Under the pieces are notes generated by a model, which was not told where the DNA came from, made no database searches, and was given only the letters and a program-made list of their open reading frames with translations. 64,000 nucleotides of DNA from Deroplatys truncata (taxonomy: Eukaryota; Arthropoda; Insecta; Mantodea; Mantidae), in NCBI GenBank assembly GCA_030765065.1, contig CM060990.1, forward strand, positions 666,760,618 to 666,824,617. Direction: 5' to 3'. The position numbers and the translations under genes are program-made. Below, piece by piece: positions 23,839-33,706 of the stretch. The stretch's first letter is position 1. Each line of letters opens with the position of its first letter.

Positions 23839-24835
23839 TTATCCCTCGATTTCTTTTGACAATCCACCTGTGAGTACGCAGTGGTGAATATGCCGTTGTG
23901 TATCCTGGTGTGCCCGCCGAAGAATCTCTGGGGTCACATTACGGAAAGTAGCGATAATTCGTCTGCTGAGAACCGCGATGGTTTTTGGCCTGTTGCGATT
24001 TACCTGTGCCTTTAGATGTCCCCATAGAACAAACTTATAAGGATGTGAGGTCCAACGAAAAAGACCCGCTGCGGCCAATTCACCTCCACTTATAGGCAAC
24101 ATGGAGAAAAGCCTGTACCTTGAAGTCAAGATATGCCGTTGCACCATTCAGCTGTAGAAACTGACGTTGCCAACGAGACATCATTTAAAAGTTCACCGTC
24201 CATTAGATTAGTCTGCATGGAATTCACGAGGGCTTCTCCATAGAGATCGCTTTACAAGAAAACCGGCCCAGTAAGATGATCTAAAATACCACAATATACA
24301 TTCAAATTCCACTGGATCTGGATATAACGCCCACGGAACCATCGAGTGTACCATGCCCAGTGTACCATGTTGTGGCAGTTTACATTACCTTTATTGGTGA
24401 AGGTACATTTGTCTGACCACCGAACTTGGCATATGAAATCTGGTTGTTGTTAGAGATAGCGTACCATCGTACAGTCATTTTCTGTTAGCTTTTGAACCAA
24501 CTTAAATTACTTCTGTGCTCGAAGTATTCGATAAATGCAAGTAGTTCTAAGTCCTAACTCGACTGTGTCTTGTCTGATGCTCATATGAGGGCCCTATAAT
24601 GAAGTCAGAACATCTCCTGATGCCAATCAGCAATCGTTCTGATGAGTTCTGTGCGTTTCCAGTCTCGGAACAGCGTACCCGAAGACATCACACGAAGGCA
24701 AACGACGTCGCGGAAACAGCTGTTCCTACATTTTTTCTTGCTGTTTTCTTTAGCCTCACAAGCTATTTGTACCATCGGTACGTGTTCTTCGTTAGTGTAC
24801 ACCTTCGTTATATTAGTGTTGTGTGGCGTTCTGTA
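23839..24835 (-). pseudogene. Decayed mariner-like transposase (DUF4817 type)
   Basis: Minus strand. Near 24790-24830 there is YTNEEHV-PMV, the start of the N-terminal HTH. A broken middle follows. Near 24100 a 'QLNGATA'-like second catalytic motif appears, altered from QDGA. The frame ending at 23839 carries FFLWGHLKAQV-type sequence, read here as FVLWGHLKAQVNRNRPKTI, then VTPEILRRAHQDT. That order matches mariner transposases, which cut and paste DNA at TA. Several frameshifts and stops make it inactive. Flanking inverted repeats were not resolved. Confidence 0.6.
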
Positions 24836-24875
24836 ATACCTGAAAGGAATATTGTGGAAAGGTATTCGTCTACAC

Positions 24876-25031
24876 CAGAGGTGGCGAAAACGTGACTCGC
24901 GGGGCATTTTGACTCGCAGGGGCACGTTCCCTGTCTGCAACCGTCCGTTTGATTTTCACATGCTGTTGAGTGACGCAGTGCGCGTTGCATATTTGGTGAC
25001 TCGCGGAAGGAAGTCGTTTTCGTCACCCTTG
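24876..25031. mobile_element. hAT-type MITE, 156 bp
   Basis: Flanked by perfect 8-bp direct repeats GTCTACAC at 24868-24875 and 25032-25039. Termini are CAGAGGTGGCGAAAACG and, inverted, CAAGGGTGACGAAAACG. 'gactcgcgg' recurs inverted inside both ends. An 8-bp duplication with CAG..GTGNC termini is the signature of hAT elements. It is too short to encode anything. Confidence 0.85.
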
Positions 25032-25039
25032 GTCTACAC

Positions 25040-25546
25040 TAATAAGAGAACGTTTCTCAAAACGCCAAGAAATGGGGACTTTTTGTTTTTATTAGTTTTA
25101 CATCGTACGTGCATACGTAAAGTACAGTATGTATTATAGATCTAATTAAGTTTATTATACGAACTATGGGGAGTTTTAGAAATTTAATGCTTTATCACGT
25201 TTTTTCAAAGATTAAAATGCGTACTTCTAGGGACTAGACCAGTTAGTTCCTTTCCAACTTGCGTTTTTTTACCCCAACATCGTAATGACACTATTGAAGC
25301 AGAATCTCATAAACTATATGCATTGGCTGTTTCTGTGTACAGCTAAAATTAAAATTTACACTTAATAATATAATAACTGCTTATGTTTTATTCTGTATAT
25401 TAACGCTAAGGTATTTGGCAAAGGTGGGAAGTTACCACTCGTATTTAAACTTTTCTCATTAGCCTCACAACGAGAGCATGTATACTTGATTACTGCGTAG
25501 TTCTAGTTTGGGGCCCAGTTACGCACAGAGCTGCATTGCGTAGTTA
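25040..25546. other. No recognised feature
   Basis: AT-rich spacer between the hAT MITE and the next mariner derivative. Confidence 0.4.
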
Positions 25547-25548
25547 TA

Positions 25549-26291
25549 TAGAGAGAGTCAAAAAACTACGAACCGGCTGCGCGGTGTTTTTCGTGTCCGC
25601 GTCCTCGTTGTCGTCTGCCGCTGTCATAGAAAGGTGCGGATGAAAACATACAACATTTTTAAAACTACTTTTTAAGGCTTTACTTACCAACTATATGAAA
25701 GGAGATGCTGAAACTGGTCACCGTCGTTGTCCATACTTTCTGGCACCATTAGCAAGTTGTTCACGTTGAGAAATGCTGGCAATTTCTTGGCAGATATTTT
25801 GTTTTAATTCTTCCACCGTGTGTGGGTTTGTCTTGTATACTTTGTTTTAAGTTACTCCAGAGATAGAAATTGCAGGGGCTTAGTTCGGGGGATCGAGGGG
25901 GCCACAAATCCCTACTACTAATTCTGTCCTCGAACGCACTTTCAATTGTTCTCATCGAAATATTGGCCGTATAAGATATTGCAGAGTCCTGTTGAAAAAA
26001 GGCAAAATCACGCTCTCTGGTTGCTCATTCTCTAAAAAAAGGGGGGGGCCAAATTGTATTCACATATGTACAGACATCAATTGTTGACTCGAAAAAATTG
26101 GACAACGGCGGTGGCCAGTTTTAACATCTCCTTTCACAAAGTAGGTAAGTAAAACCATTAAAAGTAATTTTAAAAATGTTGTATGGTTTCATCCGCACCT
26201 TTCTATGATAGCGGCAGACGGCAACAAGCGCCGATGACGCGGACAGGAAAAACACGGCGCAGCCGGTTCGTAGTTTTTTTGGCTCCCTCTG
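25549..26291 (-). mobile_element. Internally deleted mariner-like element with long TIRs
   Basis: TA at 25547-25548 and 26292-26293. Terminal inverted repeats of roughly 170-190 bp begin with TAGAGAGAGTCAAAAAACTA on the left and the complement of CAGAGGGAGCCAAAAAAACTA on the right. They extend through 'ccgcacctttctatga' to 'ggagatg'. The middle keeps a minus-strand frame (25761-25955) with DLWPPRSPELSP and FYLWSNLK, the region of the third catalytic acidic residue, here Glu (SPEL) instead of Asp. Most of the transposase is missing. Confidence 0.75.
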
Positions 26292-26293
26292 TA

Positions 26294-27477
26294 TTATTCA
26301 AAGGCGGTGAAAATTATGTGCGATTTTGTACACTATATTGAAACTGCATATTAAATCCAGAAGCAAATGAATGTGATAACTGATTCTTATAACACTTTAA
26401 TATTAGTTTTAGAAGCATACATAATATTGGAGACAGGCGGAAATATAACTTCGCTGGGAAAAAAGACCTTTTTAGAAATACAATAGGCAAGCTTCCTCTA
26501 GGGCGCCAGAATTTCAGCATTAAGAAGTCTTTGTAGCTGCTGCGCACGCGACTAGCATAATAGATCCTAGGATGTCATGTTTTTGGGAAAAACATGTTTT
26601 AACTAGAGATCGCATCAGTTTCCATGGGAACTTTTAGAGTACTTGCAAACTGAAAGTACGCCCGTATGGACATGTAACGCTTGCAATTTGAACGTACACA
26701 TAGGCGGGCACGTAAAACCTATAAACTGAGAGTACGAAAAAAAAACGGGAAATGTAACTCATAAAGTGGAACTACGCGATATTATGTAGTGCTGGCAAAC
26801 GAAGTATTGTGAGTTATGGTAAAGGAAGTTTATAGCGAACAATTCGCGAAATCGGCCTCTGACGCGAAGACATAAATGTTTGTGTGGTCAGGATGCAACC
26901 GCGGGAGTGGAGCTAAAGGGAACAATATAAGGTGCGTATGAATAAAGTTATTTAACCATAAACGGCAACTTTATTGGGTACCGGAAAGTACGACCTGAGA
27001 TAAGAGACCCATCATTCCTCTCACGGTTTTCCTGTAACGATTCCCTCTCCTTCCATCCGCGAAGAAGTCGCTGCCCCAGTATGCAATACTGCATAATAGT
27101 GGAAACAGAGATTAACTTAAAGCTACACTCAATACATTTTGGCGTTGGATTTTGTTAAGACTTTAGCGTGTATGTATGTGCAAAAGTTTTCTTAAAAGTA
27201 AATTGTATTAAAGGACATAAAAGTAAAGCTTACGTAAAGTTGTGCGCCTATAGTTTGCTGCTTCAATGGATTTGTTATCTTGGGTATGTATGCCTTTAGG
27301 CTAGCAAAGAAAGTAGCAGGAAGACAACCTCCCTACAGAATAATGGGGTCAATATTTTTTTACAGATATTATAAATGCAGAACATTATCCAAATGATGTT
27401 CTGGCACCACCACTTTTTGAATCCTAACATTGAATATTGGTCTAGATATTCTCAGCAAGATTTTCCCACCGTGCATA
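26294..27477. other. No recognised feature
   Basis: AT-rich spacer. A minus-strand frame at 26314-26547 has no known motif. Confidence 0.4.
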
Positions 27478-27959
27478 TAAAGGGTGATTTATGAAGAACT
27501 GGCACATTTATTTCTTTAATTGCTTCAAAACGAGTTATGCTAGCGACAGCTTATTATACCTGAAATGCAGAGGAATTTTGGGAGATTATTTACCTCTATA
27601 GAAAATGTTGAAAATGTCCTCCATCCTACATAAGGCACAACTCAAAACGTCGTTTCATGTTACTGGCCACTCGTTGAAGGACTCTGTTGTCAATAGCTTG
27701 AATCTCCTGTGTAATGTTGTGCTTCAGATCGTCCAATGTCTGGGGACGTGTGGCATAAATCCTGTCTTTTAAGTAACCCCATAGAAAGAAGTCCGGCAAT
27801 GTCAAATCCGGAGATCTCGGTGGCCAGAAGTTCTTGGAAATTATCCGGTCGTCAAAGAAACTTGCAATTAGTGCCATGGATTCATTTGATGTATGGTATG
27901 TAGCGCCGTCCTGCTGAAAATATCCTTGACTCAGCCCTACATCGTCTAGTTGCTCAGAA

Positions 27960-28143
27960 AACTCCATGAAAACCCGTCGGTACTCTGCAGTGTTCACATT
28001 GTTTTCAAACAAAATTGGTCCCACTGTTCTCTGTGCGGATATTGCGCACCAAACTCCATGAAAATCCGTCGGTACTCTGCAGTGTTCACATTGTTTTCAA
28101 ACAAAATTGGTCCCACTGTTCTCTGTGCGGATATTGCGCACCA
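27960..28143. repeat. 92-bp tandem duplication inside the mariner transposase
   Basis: The segment starting 'actccatgaaaa.ccgtcgg' at 27961 recurs at 28053 with a single visible C/T difference. The unit length 92 is not a multiple of three, so it breaks the reading frame. The copy at 36882-38163 has only one unit. Confidence 0.9.
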
Positions 28144-28468
28144 AACTGCAATTTTAATTTTAATTGAGTTATTAGAGTATACACAGCCGGATAAATGGAA
28201 CCATGCTTCATCTGTGAACCATGTGATGGACAATATGTCAGGATTTTGCACAATGAACGCCTGAAACCAACGACAGTAATTCAGTCGTCTATCCTTTACT
28301 GGTTCCTGTAAATGATGGGCAACTGTAATCCTATACGGCTTTAGACCTGCACTTTTCACAGCTCTCTGACACATTGAGTAGCTTTACCATGTCTCCTGCG
28401 ACAAGCATCTTAATGATTTTTTTGGGGTGACTGATCCAGTCGTGCTATTACGTCAATAACAACCGTGG

Positions 28469-28472
28469 GAAG
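28469..28472. repeat. Target-site duplication GAAG, left
   Basis: GAAG immediately before the 5' LTR. The matching copy is at 34787-34790. In the uninterrupted mariner copy the site appears once, as part of 'ctaggcttcccacgg' on the opposite strand. Confidence 0.85.
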
Positions 28473-29246
28473 TGTAACCGTACATTCTGTCCGCACCTTA
28501 AAATATCATAAATATCATCTGGTCAGTCCTTCCTAAACAACAGCAGGTAGCCTGTCCCTATTCCATTAACTGGTCGGTCGTCTCCTTTATAGCATACCTC
28601 TACGTGCCCATAACAATGAGTACAGGGTTTAGCTCCGGTCCGAAGCTTGTGTGCCTTATCTTACATCTCCGACACCAGCGTGGGAAACCTAAACATCTGT
28701 GTGTGTAAAATAAAATATAAATAATAATTTTGAAGAGCCAACGAAATGCACAGAAATAATATCACGTGACGTGAGAAACCAAAATCAGGAACGAGAGAAG
28801 GGGAAAATCGTGCAATGGCGATGTCAGGTTTGTCTTGTTAACACACTCCACCAAAGTACCTTCGCGAACCAGGATGTCGCACCGAGCCTGCGAAAACACT
28901 TTCGCGAGCTAAGACATCGTACCAAGGGGACTCTACTAAAATACTTTCGCGAACTAAGACGTTGCATCAGGGGAGCTCATCACCATAGCCAAACCATTTT
29001 TATCACATCCCGCGGTGGCGAGTGTTACGGCAGATATAGAATAAATCTTATGATACAAAAGACTTACAGTGCATTCATGTAACTGAGCAGCCAACCATAG
29101 CCAGGGTACCCACTCCTGAGACCAACGAAGAGAACCTCATGCAAAATCCAGAAAACCTACCACACCAATGAACCTGTCGTAACCTCCGACACCTCCCGCG
29201 TACCATTAACAACCATCAACTGTGAGACGACGAATGCACCGCCTCA
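28473..29246 (+). repeat. 5' LTR
   Basis: 774 bp, TG..CA. Contains an AT-rich TATA-like segment (about 28708-28735), three TTCGCGA repeats (28861, 28901, 28946) and an AATAAA at about 29041. This order fits U3 promoter then polyadenylation signal. A 103-codon frame (28771-29082) exists in both LTRs but is best explained by the TTCGCGA repeats. Confidence 0.9.
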
Positions 29247-29251
29247 TAAAA

Positions 29252-29266
29252 TGGCACCCAACGTGG
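29252..29266 (+). other. Primer-binding site candidate
   Basis: TGGCACCCAACGTGG begins five bases after the LTR end, the right place and form for minus-strand primer binding by a tRNA 3' end (TGG start). I do not assign the tRNA. A second, partial copy (cctcataaaatggcac) lies at 29291-29306. Confidence 0.7.
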
Positions 29267-29814
29267 TTGGTCACGAATACCTGGTGGCTGCCTCATAAAA
29301 TGGCACGCAACAACGCCTGAAGGACGGACTTCTACCAACTCCTAGACATCACAAATATACAACCGACGGATGTGCAGCAACGACTTCCTGGACGCCACAG
29401 CAGGACGACTGGTATGTTCTCCGACGAGTGTCTGGATGCCACTGCATGAATGAGATACGACCACGAGCAACGCAACCGAGCAACGACCCAAATCATCACC
29501 ACCAACGAAGATCCACGACAACGGGGACTACCACCGCGACCTCCACAAGACAACATTAGCCCCCCCCTGTGTTAGTAAAGTGCAAACCCTATCCTGGATT
29601 AAACATACCACAGCAATCCGGACCACAGCAATGAGTAAGTGCCCGAACCTCTGCTTAGATGTATATGTAGATAACCTATTGTATAGAATTGTAAACATGC
29701 ATGACTAGACAGGTGCTGCCGACTCCCTAAACAGTAACTTAAAAAAAAAGGGGAGATAAACCAAATCGGTGAATGTTACTTAGAAACAATAAAGTAATAG
29801 GCGTGAGTGGAACC

Positions 29815-31893
29815 ATGGCAAATAATATAAATGTAGATAGGGAGATGGGTGAAAACATTGAACCATCTCTGCCAGTAGGTGAGAGTAGGCAGTCCGAGCA
29901 ATCACCTCCAACTGAAAACTCAGAACTGGCGGGCGCGACACACATTATGCAACAATTATTGGGACAGATGACCCAGCTACGGCAACAAACCGTTGATATG
30001 GCTGCTCAAATAACCGCACAATTAGAAGCAAAGATTTCATCTCAAGGGGAAGCAATGGCGGCTCAAACCGCACAATTAGAAGCAAAGATTCTATCTCAAG
30101 GGGAAGCAATGGCGGCTCAAACCGCACAATTAGAAGCAAAAATCTCATACCAAGGGGAAACAATGGTCGCTGAGGTAATGACCCAATTAGAGGCTAAATT
30201 ATCCTCACAGGAGGAGAGATTGAGCCAGCAACTCAACCAGCAGGAGCGAGTATTTGCTGAGAAACAGTATGAGTTATGCCAGCAGCTCGAAACACAGCTC
30301 AATAGTGTCATGAGCGAGGTCAAGCAGACTCAAAGTGCTCTGCAAAATGACATACGCACAGTGCAGAATGAACTTAGATCCACTCAGGCAGAAGTAGGGC
30401 AGATTAGGCAGGCATGTGATCAAGAAATTGGTAGTATAAGATGCACATTATCTGAAACAATAAATAATGTAGCCGATAAGATAAGAGAGGAGACGAGATC
30501 CGCTTGTGTCACACTCGAAGCAAAACAGCGCTCATTTGAGGCAGGTACGAGCGCCAAGCTCGATAATTTAAATAAAATGATGGGGGAAGCACGAATCTCG
30601 CAAACATGCGAAGTTAGTAGATTAAGGGATGAACTGACACAAGTGGTTGCCGTCCAAAGTGACAAGCTCCAAGCAAAGGCAAGAGAGATTGCAATTGCCG
30701 AGGTACGGGAAGCGATTGAGCACATCCACATAGGCAATACACAAGGCCACGCTTCCACACTTCCCGTTGCCTCAGGTAGTGGAGTAAGCATGGAGGGAAG
30801 GACGAGTGACCGCGTGAGCGCTCCCTCGTCGTCTCCTCACATAAACTATAATTCACTGAGTGAACCTGAGACACAGCCGCGATTGTCAGTTCCGACACAA
30901 TTTTTGAATGAACTCCCTATACCAAGGTTCGACAGTGAGCGTGACAATGCGAAGCAATTTATAAATGATATAGAGTCTTATTTTAGTTTAAGAGGAATAC
31001 CCAACACCTATAAAATGGTCATAATTCAAAGGAGTCTTGTAGGTTCTGCCTTAAGCTGGTTCAGACTAACATTAGGTGACCTGGCACAGTACGAACATTT
31101 TCGGGCGGCCTTCCTGCAAAAGTACTGGAGTGGAAGCGCTCAATACAATGTCCGAAGCCAAATCAATAATGGTAGATATCTGAAGGGAAACCGTGAGTCA
31201 ATGACCGACTATTTCTTACGCCTAGGCCAGCTAAGCAAATTACTGGAACCACCTATGCCGGAGCAGGAGTTCATAGCGTTAATGGTACGACATTACCCAG
31301 ACGTAATACGCCATCACCTGGTGGTAGCTCGACCACAAACCCTGAGCGAGGCAATAGAGTTGCTTGCAGCCCTGCAGGGTCACGGACCACAAGCTGCCGA
31401 ACAAACCGCGTGGGAGAGGGCAGATAACCATACCCCGACACAACACAGAAATGATGGGATGAGGGCACAAGGACCTCAAAACAGGCACGGAGTCGCGAGC
31501 CGACCGAGGTATAACCGACCATACGACCGAAATTCGGAAACGACATATGGTCATAGACACGAACGAAACGTTCAGAATCCTAGTCGGATGTATCGGGAAT
31601 ATCCCATACAACTAATGAACTTTGACAGACGAGGCAACACAGGTAGAAATAACCTGCGCAGAAATAGCCAAAATTCCTGGGGTAGATCCGACAACAGACA
31701 TCGAAGCCCTCCACGAGGTAATGTACACTATAGCGAACGGTCTGACAGACAAAATGGCGCTAGGAGTCCCATACCACATGCGCGTGAATACGCACGGCCC
31801 CCTTCGCCTAATAACACAAATACAGAACAAGGACGTGAGAGCCCCGGTCACAACGTTAACCAAACTGCACAACAGCCACGAACGGGAAACTAG
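29815..31893 (+). CDS. gag: Retrotransposon Gag (structural) protein
   Basis: Gag packages element RNA into cytoplasmic particles. The frame is open from 29773, but I prefer the ATG at 29815 (context aaccATGG), giving 692 residues. Residues about 50-110 contain three near-perfect 18-residue repeats (core AQLEAKI-x-x-QGE-x-MA; 54-bp units at 30004, 30061, 30115) and a fourth decayed one. A long Gln/Glu-rich coiled coil follows to about residue 320. A Retrotrans_gag-type core spans roughly residues 360-520 (LPIPRFDSERDNAKQFI, then SALSWFR and FLQKYW). The C-terminus (about 540-692) is Arg/Asn-rich and basic. No CCHC zinc knuckle is visible. The stop TAG at 31891 follows the slippery site. Intact, unlike pro. 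Confidence 0.9.
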   Translation: MANNINVDREMGENIEPSLPVGESRQSEQSPPTENSELAGATHIMQQLLGQMTQLRQQTVDMAAQITAQLEAKISSQGEAMAAQTAQLEAKILSQGEAMAAQTAQLEAKISYQGETMVAEVMTQLEAKLSSQEERLSQQLNQQERVFAEKQYELCQQLETQLNSVMSEVKQTQSALQNDIRTVQNELRSTQAEVGQIRQACDQEIGSIRCTLSETINNVADKIREETRSACVTLEAKQRSFEAGTSAKLDNLNKMMGEARISQTCEVSRLRDELTQVVAVQSDKLQAKAREIAIAEVREAIEHIHIGNTQGHASTLPVASGSGVSMEGRTSDRVSAPSSSPHINYNSLSEPETQPRLSVPTQFLNELPIPRFDSERDNAKQFINDIESYFSLRGIPNTYKMVIIQRSLVGSALSWFRLTLGDLAQYEHFRAAFLQKYWSGSAQYNVRSQINNGRYLKGNRESMTDYFLRLGQLSKLLEPPMPEQEFIALMVRHYPDVIRHHLVVARPQTLSEAIELLAALQGHGPQAAEQTAWERADNHTPTQHRNDGMRAQGPQNRHGVASRPRYNRPYDRNSETTYGHRHERNVQNPSRMYREYPIQLMNFDRRGNTGRNNLRRNSQNSWGRSDNRHRSPPRGNVHYSERSDRQNGARSPIPHAREYARPPSPNNTNTEQGRESPGHNVNQTAQQPRTGN

Positions 31894-32336
31894 ACCCAGG
31901 AAGGATGACGTTCCCGCATGCCTTCCGGAAAGACGCGTGTCATACCTCACAATCCTCCGGGGACGCACAAGAAAACGACCACCAGATACATAGCGCGGCA
32001 TCGAGTAGCAATATTATCAGGTTCAACGATAGAACGTTAACGCAGGAGATGATGGAAGCTCCTAAGATAACTGGCAAAATTGGAAGAAAAAACGTTAATA
32101 TGATTTTAGATACCGGATCGATGCTAACGGTTTGTAGCGAAAGCCTACTGAACAGACTACAACACATGAGCTTGCAACTGCAGATTCTCCCCGTGAGAAA
32201 TGCCGTCTGCAGTGGCGCGATTGGGAAAACAAAGCAGAAAATTTCTCAACAGGTATTAATTACGGCGAATGTACATGGCTGCGAACTGGAATTTGTGTGT
32301 TTTGTCGTGAAAAATCTCGTTACAGATCTCATTTAG
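31860..32336 (+). pseudogene. pro: Aspartic protease, N-terminal part (frame broken at about 32332)
   Basis: In the -1 frame after the slippery site, about 25 codons of spacer and a Ser/Asn-rich stretch lead to the retropepsin active site ILDTGSMLTV (Asp-Thr-Gly, about 32104-32133). A beta-rich region with QVLITANVHG and a conserved FVVKN-x-V-x-DLI end follows. Retropepsins act as dimers, each monomer giving one DTG, and process Gag. The frame stops at 32334-32336 exactly where the conserved hydrophobic-LG motif should follow. The motif is present one frame back, so a single base appears to be missing. Confidence 0.8.
31884..31890 (+). promoter_or_regulatory. -1 ribosomal frameshift site GGGAAAC
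   Basis: The heptamer lies in the gag frame as G GGA AAC, the X XXY YYZ phase, and the very next codon is the gag stop TAG (31891-31893). The protease frame is exactly -1 relative to gag and is open from 31860, so the overlap is 34 nt and includes the heptamer. Slippage here would produce Gag-Pro. Confidence 0.8.
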
Positions 32337-32860
32337 GTAGTGACTTATTGAACGCCCTAGGGGCAGTGATTGATTATGAAAAATCACAGGTAACCTTCAA
32401 TACATCTGGTTCAATTACAGTTGTTCCCTTCAATTACGTGGTGCCGACTCAGAGTATAAAACTATCAGAAGCAGAAATGAGATTACAGGATGAGGAATTC
32501 TTTGTTGAAATTTTGAATATGAAAGATTGCGTTGCAGTAGTTAGACTTATGTCACAACACCCACTAAGCACAGACGAGTACAATGACCCCTATGACGAGC
32601 CAGATGATGCATATACGAAGGTAAACATTGTCACCAGCCACGGCATTTGTATAGAAAGAGAGACAGAGACAGAAAATGCCAAACCGGTGTACCACAGCCT
32701 ACCTGAAGGAAAATGTGGGTCATTCATTAATGGGGTGAGGGAAAATATCTCACAGCTGACGCACCTGAGCGATCCACAAAAGGAAAGGATGTTTCAAATA
32801 TTAGTAAAACACATGGAAAATATTAGGAAACTACAACATAATGTTATTACGCCCATTTAA
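32333..32860 (+). pseudogene. Protease C-terminal part and linker, no reverse transcriptase
   Basis: Begins with LGSDLLNALGAVIDY, the second conserved retropepsin motif (hydrophobic-LG-x-D). About 140 residues follow, rich in acidic residues (NDPYDEPDD), and ending with LSDPQKERMFQILVKHMEN, which resembles the helical linker that precedes reverse transcriptase in gypsy polyproteins. A stop at 32858-32860 ends the frame, and no RT motif (YxDD) is found beyond. A frame starting at the ATG at 32297 contains some out-of-frame residues and is probably not the true start. Confidence 0.7.
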
Positions 32861-33030
32861 AGAGGCAGTGAGACCTAGAAGTTCCGACACAAATGTTACG
32901 CCTTGACCGCTAACCATCGAACCCTCCCCTGTCTCACTAAACAACGTAGTAGTAATATTATTATTCAAGATGGGGTTCCCCTAGAAAAAAAAAGGACGCG
33001 TGATAACTATAGAAGTGAACTCAGAGACAC
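32861..33030 (+). other. Non-coding start of the element's 3' region
   Basis: This replaces the region where reverse transcriptase would lie. No frame of note, and one A-run at about 32985. Confidence 0.5.
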
Positions 33031-33706
33031 CAGTGTAATAACATGATAGAATGGTTGTATTAAAAGCTGTATGTATGAAAGTGTATGTATCATGTATTAA
33101 TTAGCATAACAGCGGTGTCAAAGACAATATCAGTGTGATAATATGGCAGAATTATTGTGTTATAAGCTGTATGTATAAAAGTTCATGTATTATGTCTTAA
33201 TTAGCATAACAGTGGTTTCAAAGAAAATATCAGTGTGATAATATGGCAGAATTATTGTGTCATAAGCTGTATGTATAAAAGTTCATGTATTATGTCTTAA
33301 TTAGCATAACAGTGGTTTCAAAGAAAATATCAGTGTGATAATATGGCAGAATTATTGTGTTATAAGCTGTATGTATAAAAGTTCATGTATTATGTATTAA
33401 TTAGCATAACAGTGGTTTCAAAGAAAATATCAGTGTGATAATATGGCAGAATTATTGTGTTATAAGCTGTATGTATAAAATTTCATGTATTGTGCATTAA
33501 TTAGCATAACAGTGGTTTCAAAGAAAATATCAGTGTGATAATATGACAGAATTATTGTATTATAAGTTGTGGGTATAAAATTTCATGTATTGTGTATTAA
33601 TTAGCATAACAGCAATTTCAAAGAAGGTATCAGTGTAATAACATGATTGAATTGCTGTATTTTAAGCTGTGTGTTTGAAAGTTTATGTGTTATGTATTAA
33701 TTAGGG
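33031..33706 (+). repeat. Tandem array of 100-bp units (6 full + 1 partial)
   Basis: Units start with CAGTGTRATAAYATG at 33031, 33131, 33231, 33331, 33431, 33531 and 33631, so the period is exactly 100 bp. Middle units are nearly identical and the first and last are more diverged, as expected if the array grew from its centre by unequal exchange or strand slippage. Each unit has 'taattagcataacag' and 'gctgtatgtat'. Non-coding. Confidence 0.95.

Noticed and set aside
28771..29082. 103-codon frame in both LTRs as an accessory gene
   Set aside because: Its internal amino-acid repeats come from the TTCGCGA DNA repeats. It lies in the LTR with no motif. Both copies are identical only because the LTRs are.
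30420..30791. Minus-strand frames opposite gag
   Set aside because: Shadows of the gag frame with no independent motif.
33031..33706. CRISPR array
   Set aside because: Units are contiguous 100-bp tandem repeats without unique spacers, inside a eukaryotic LTR element.
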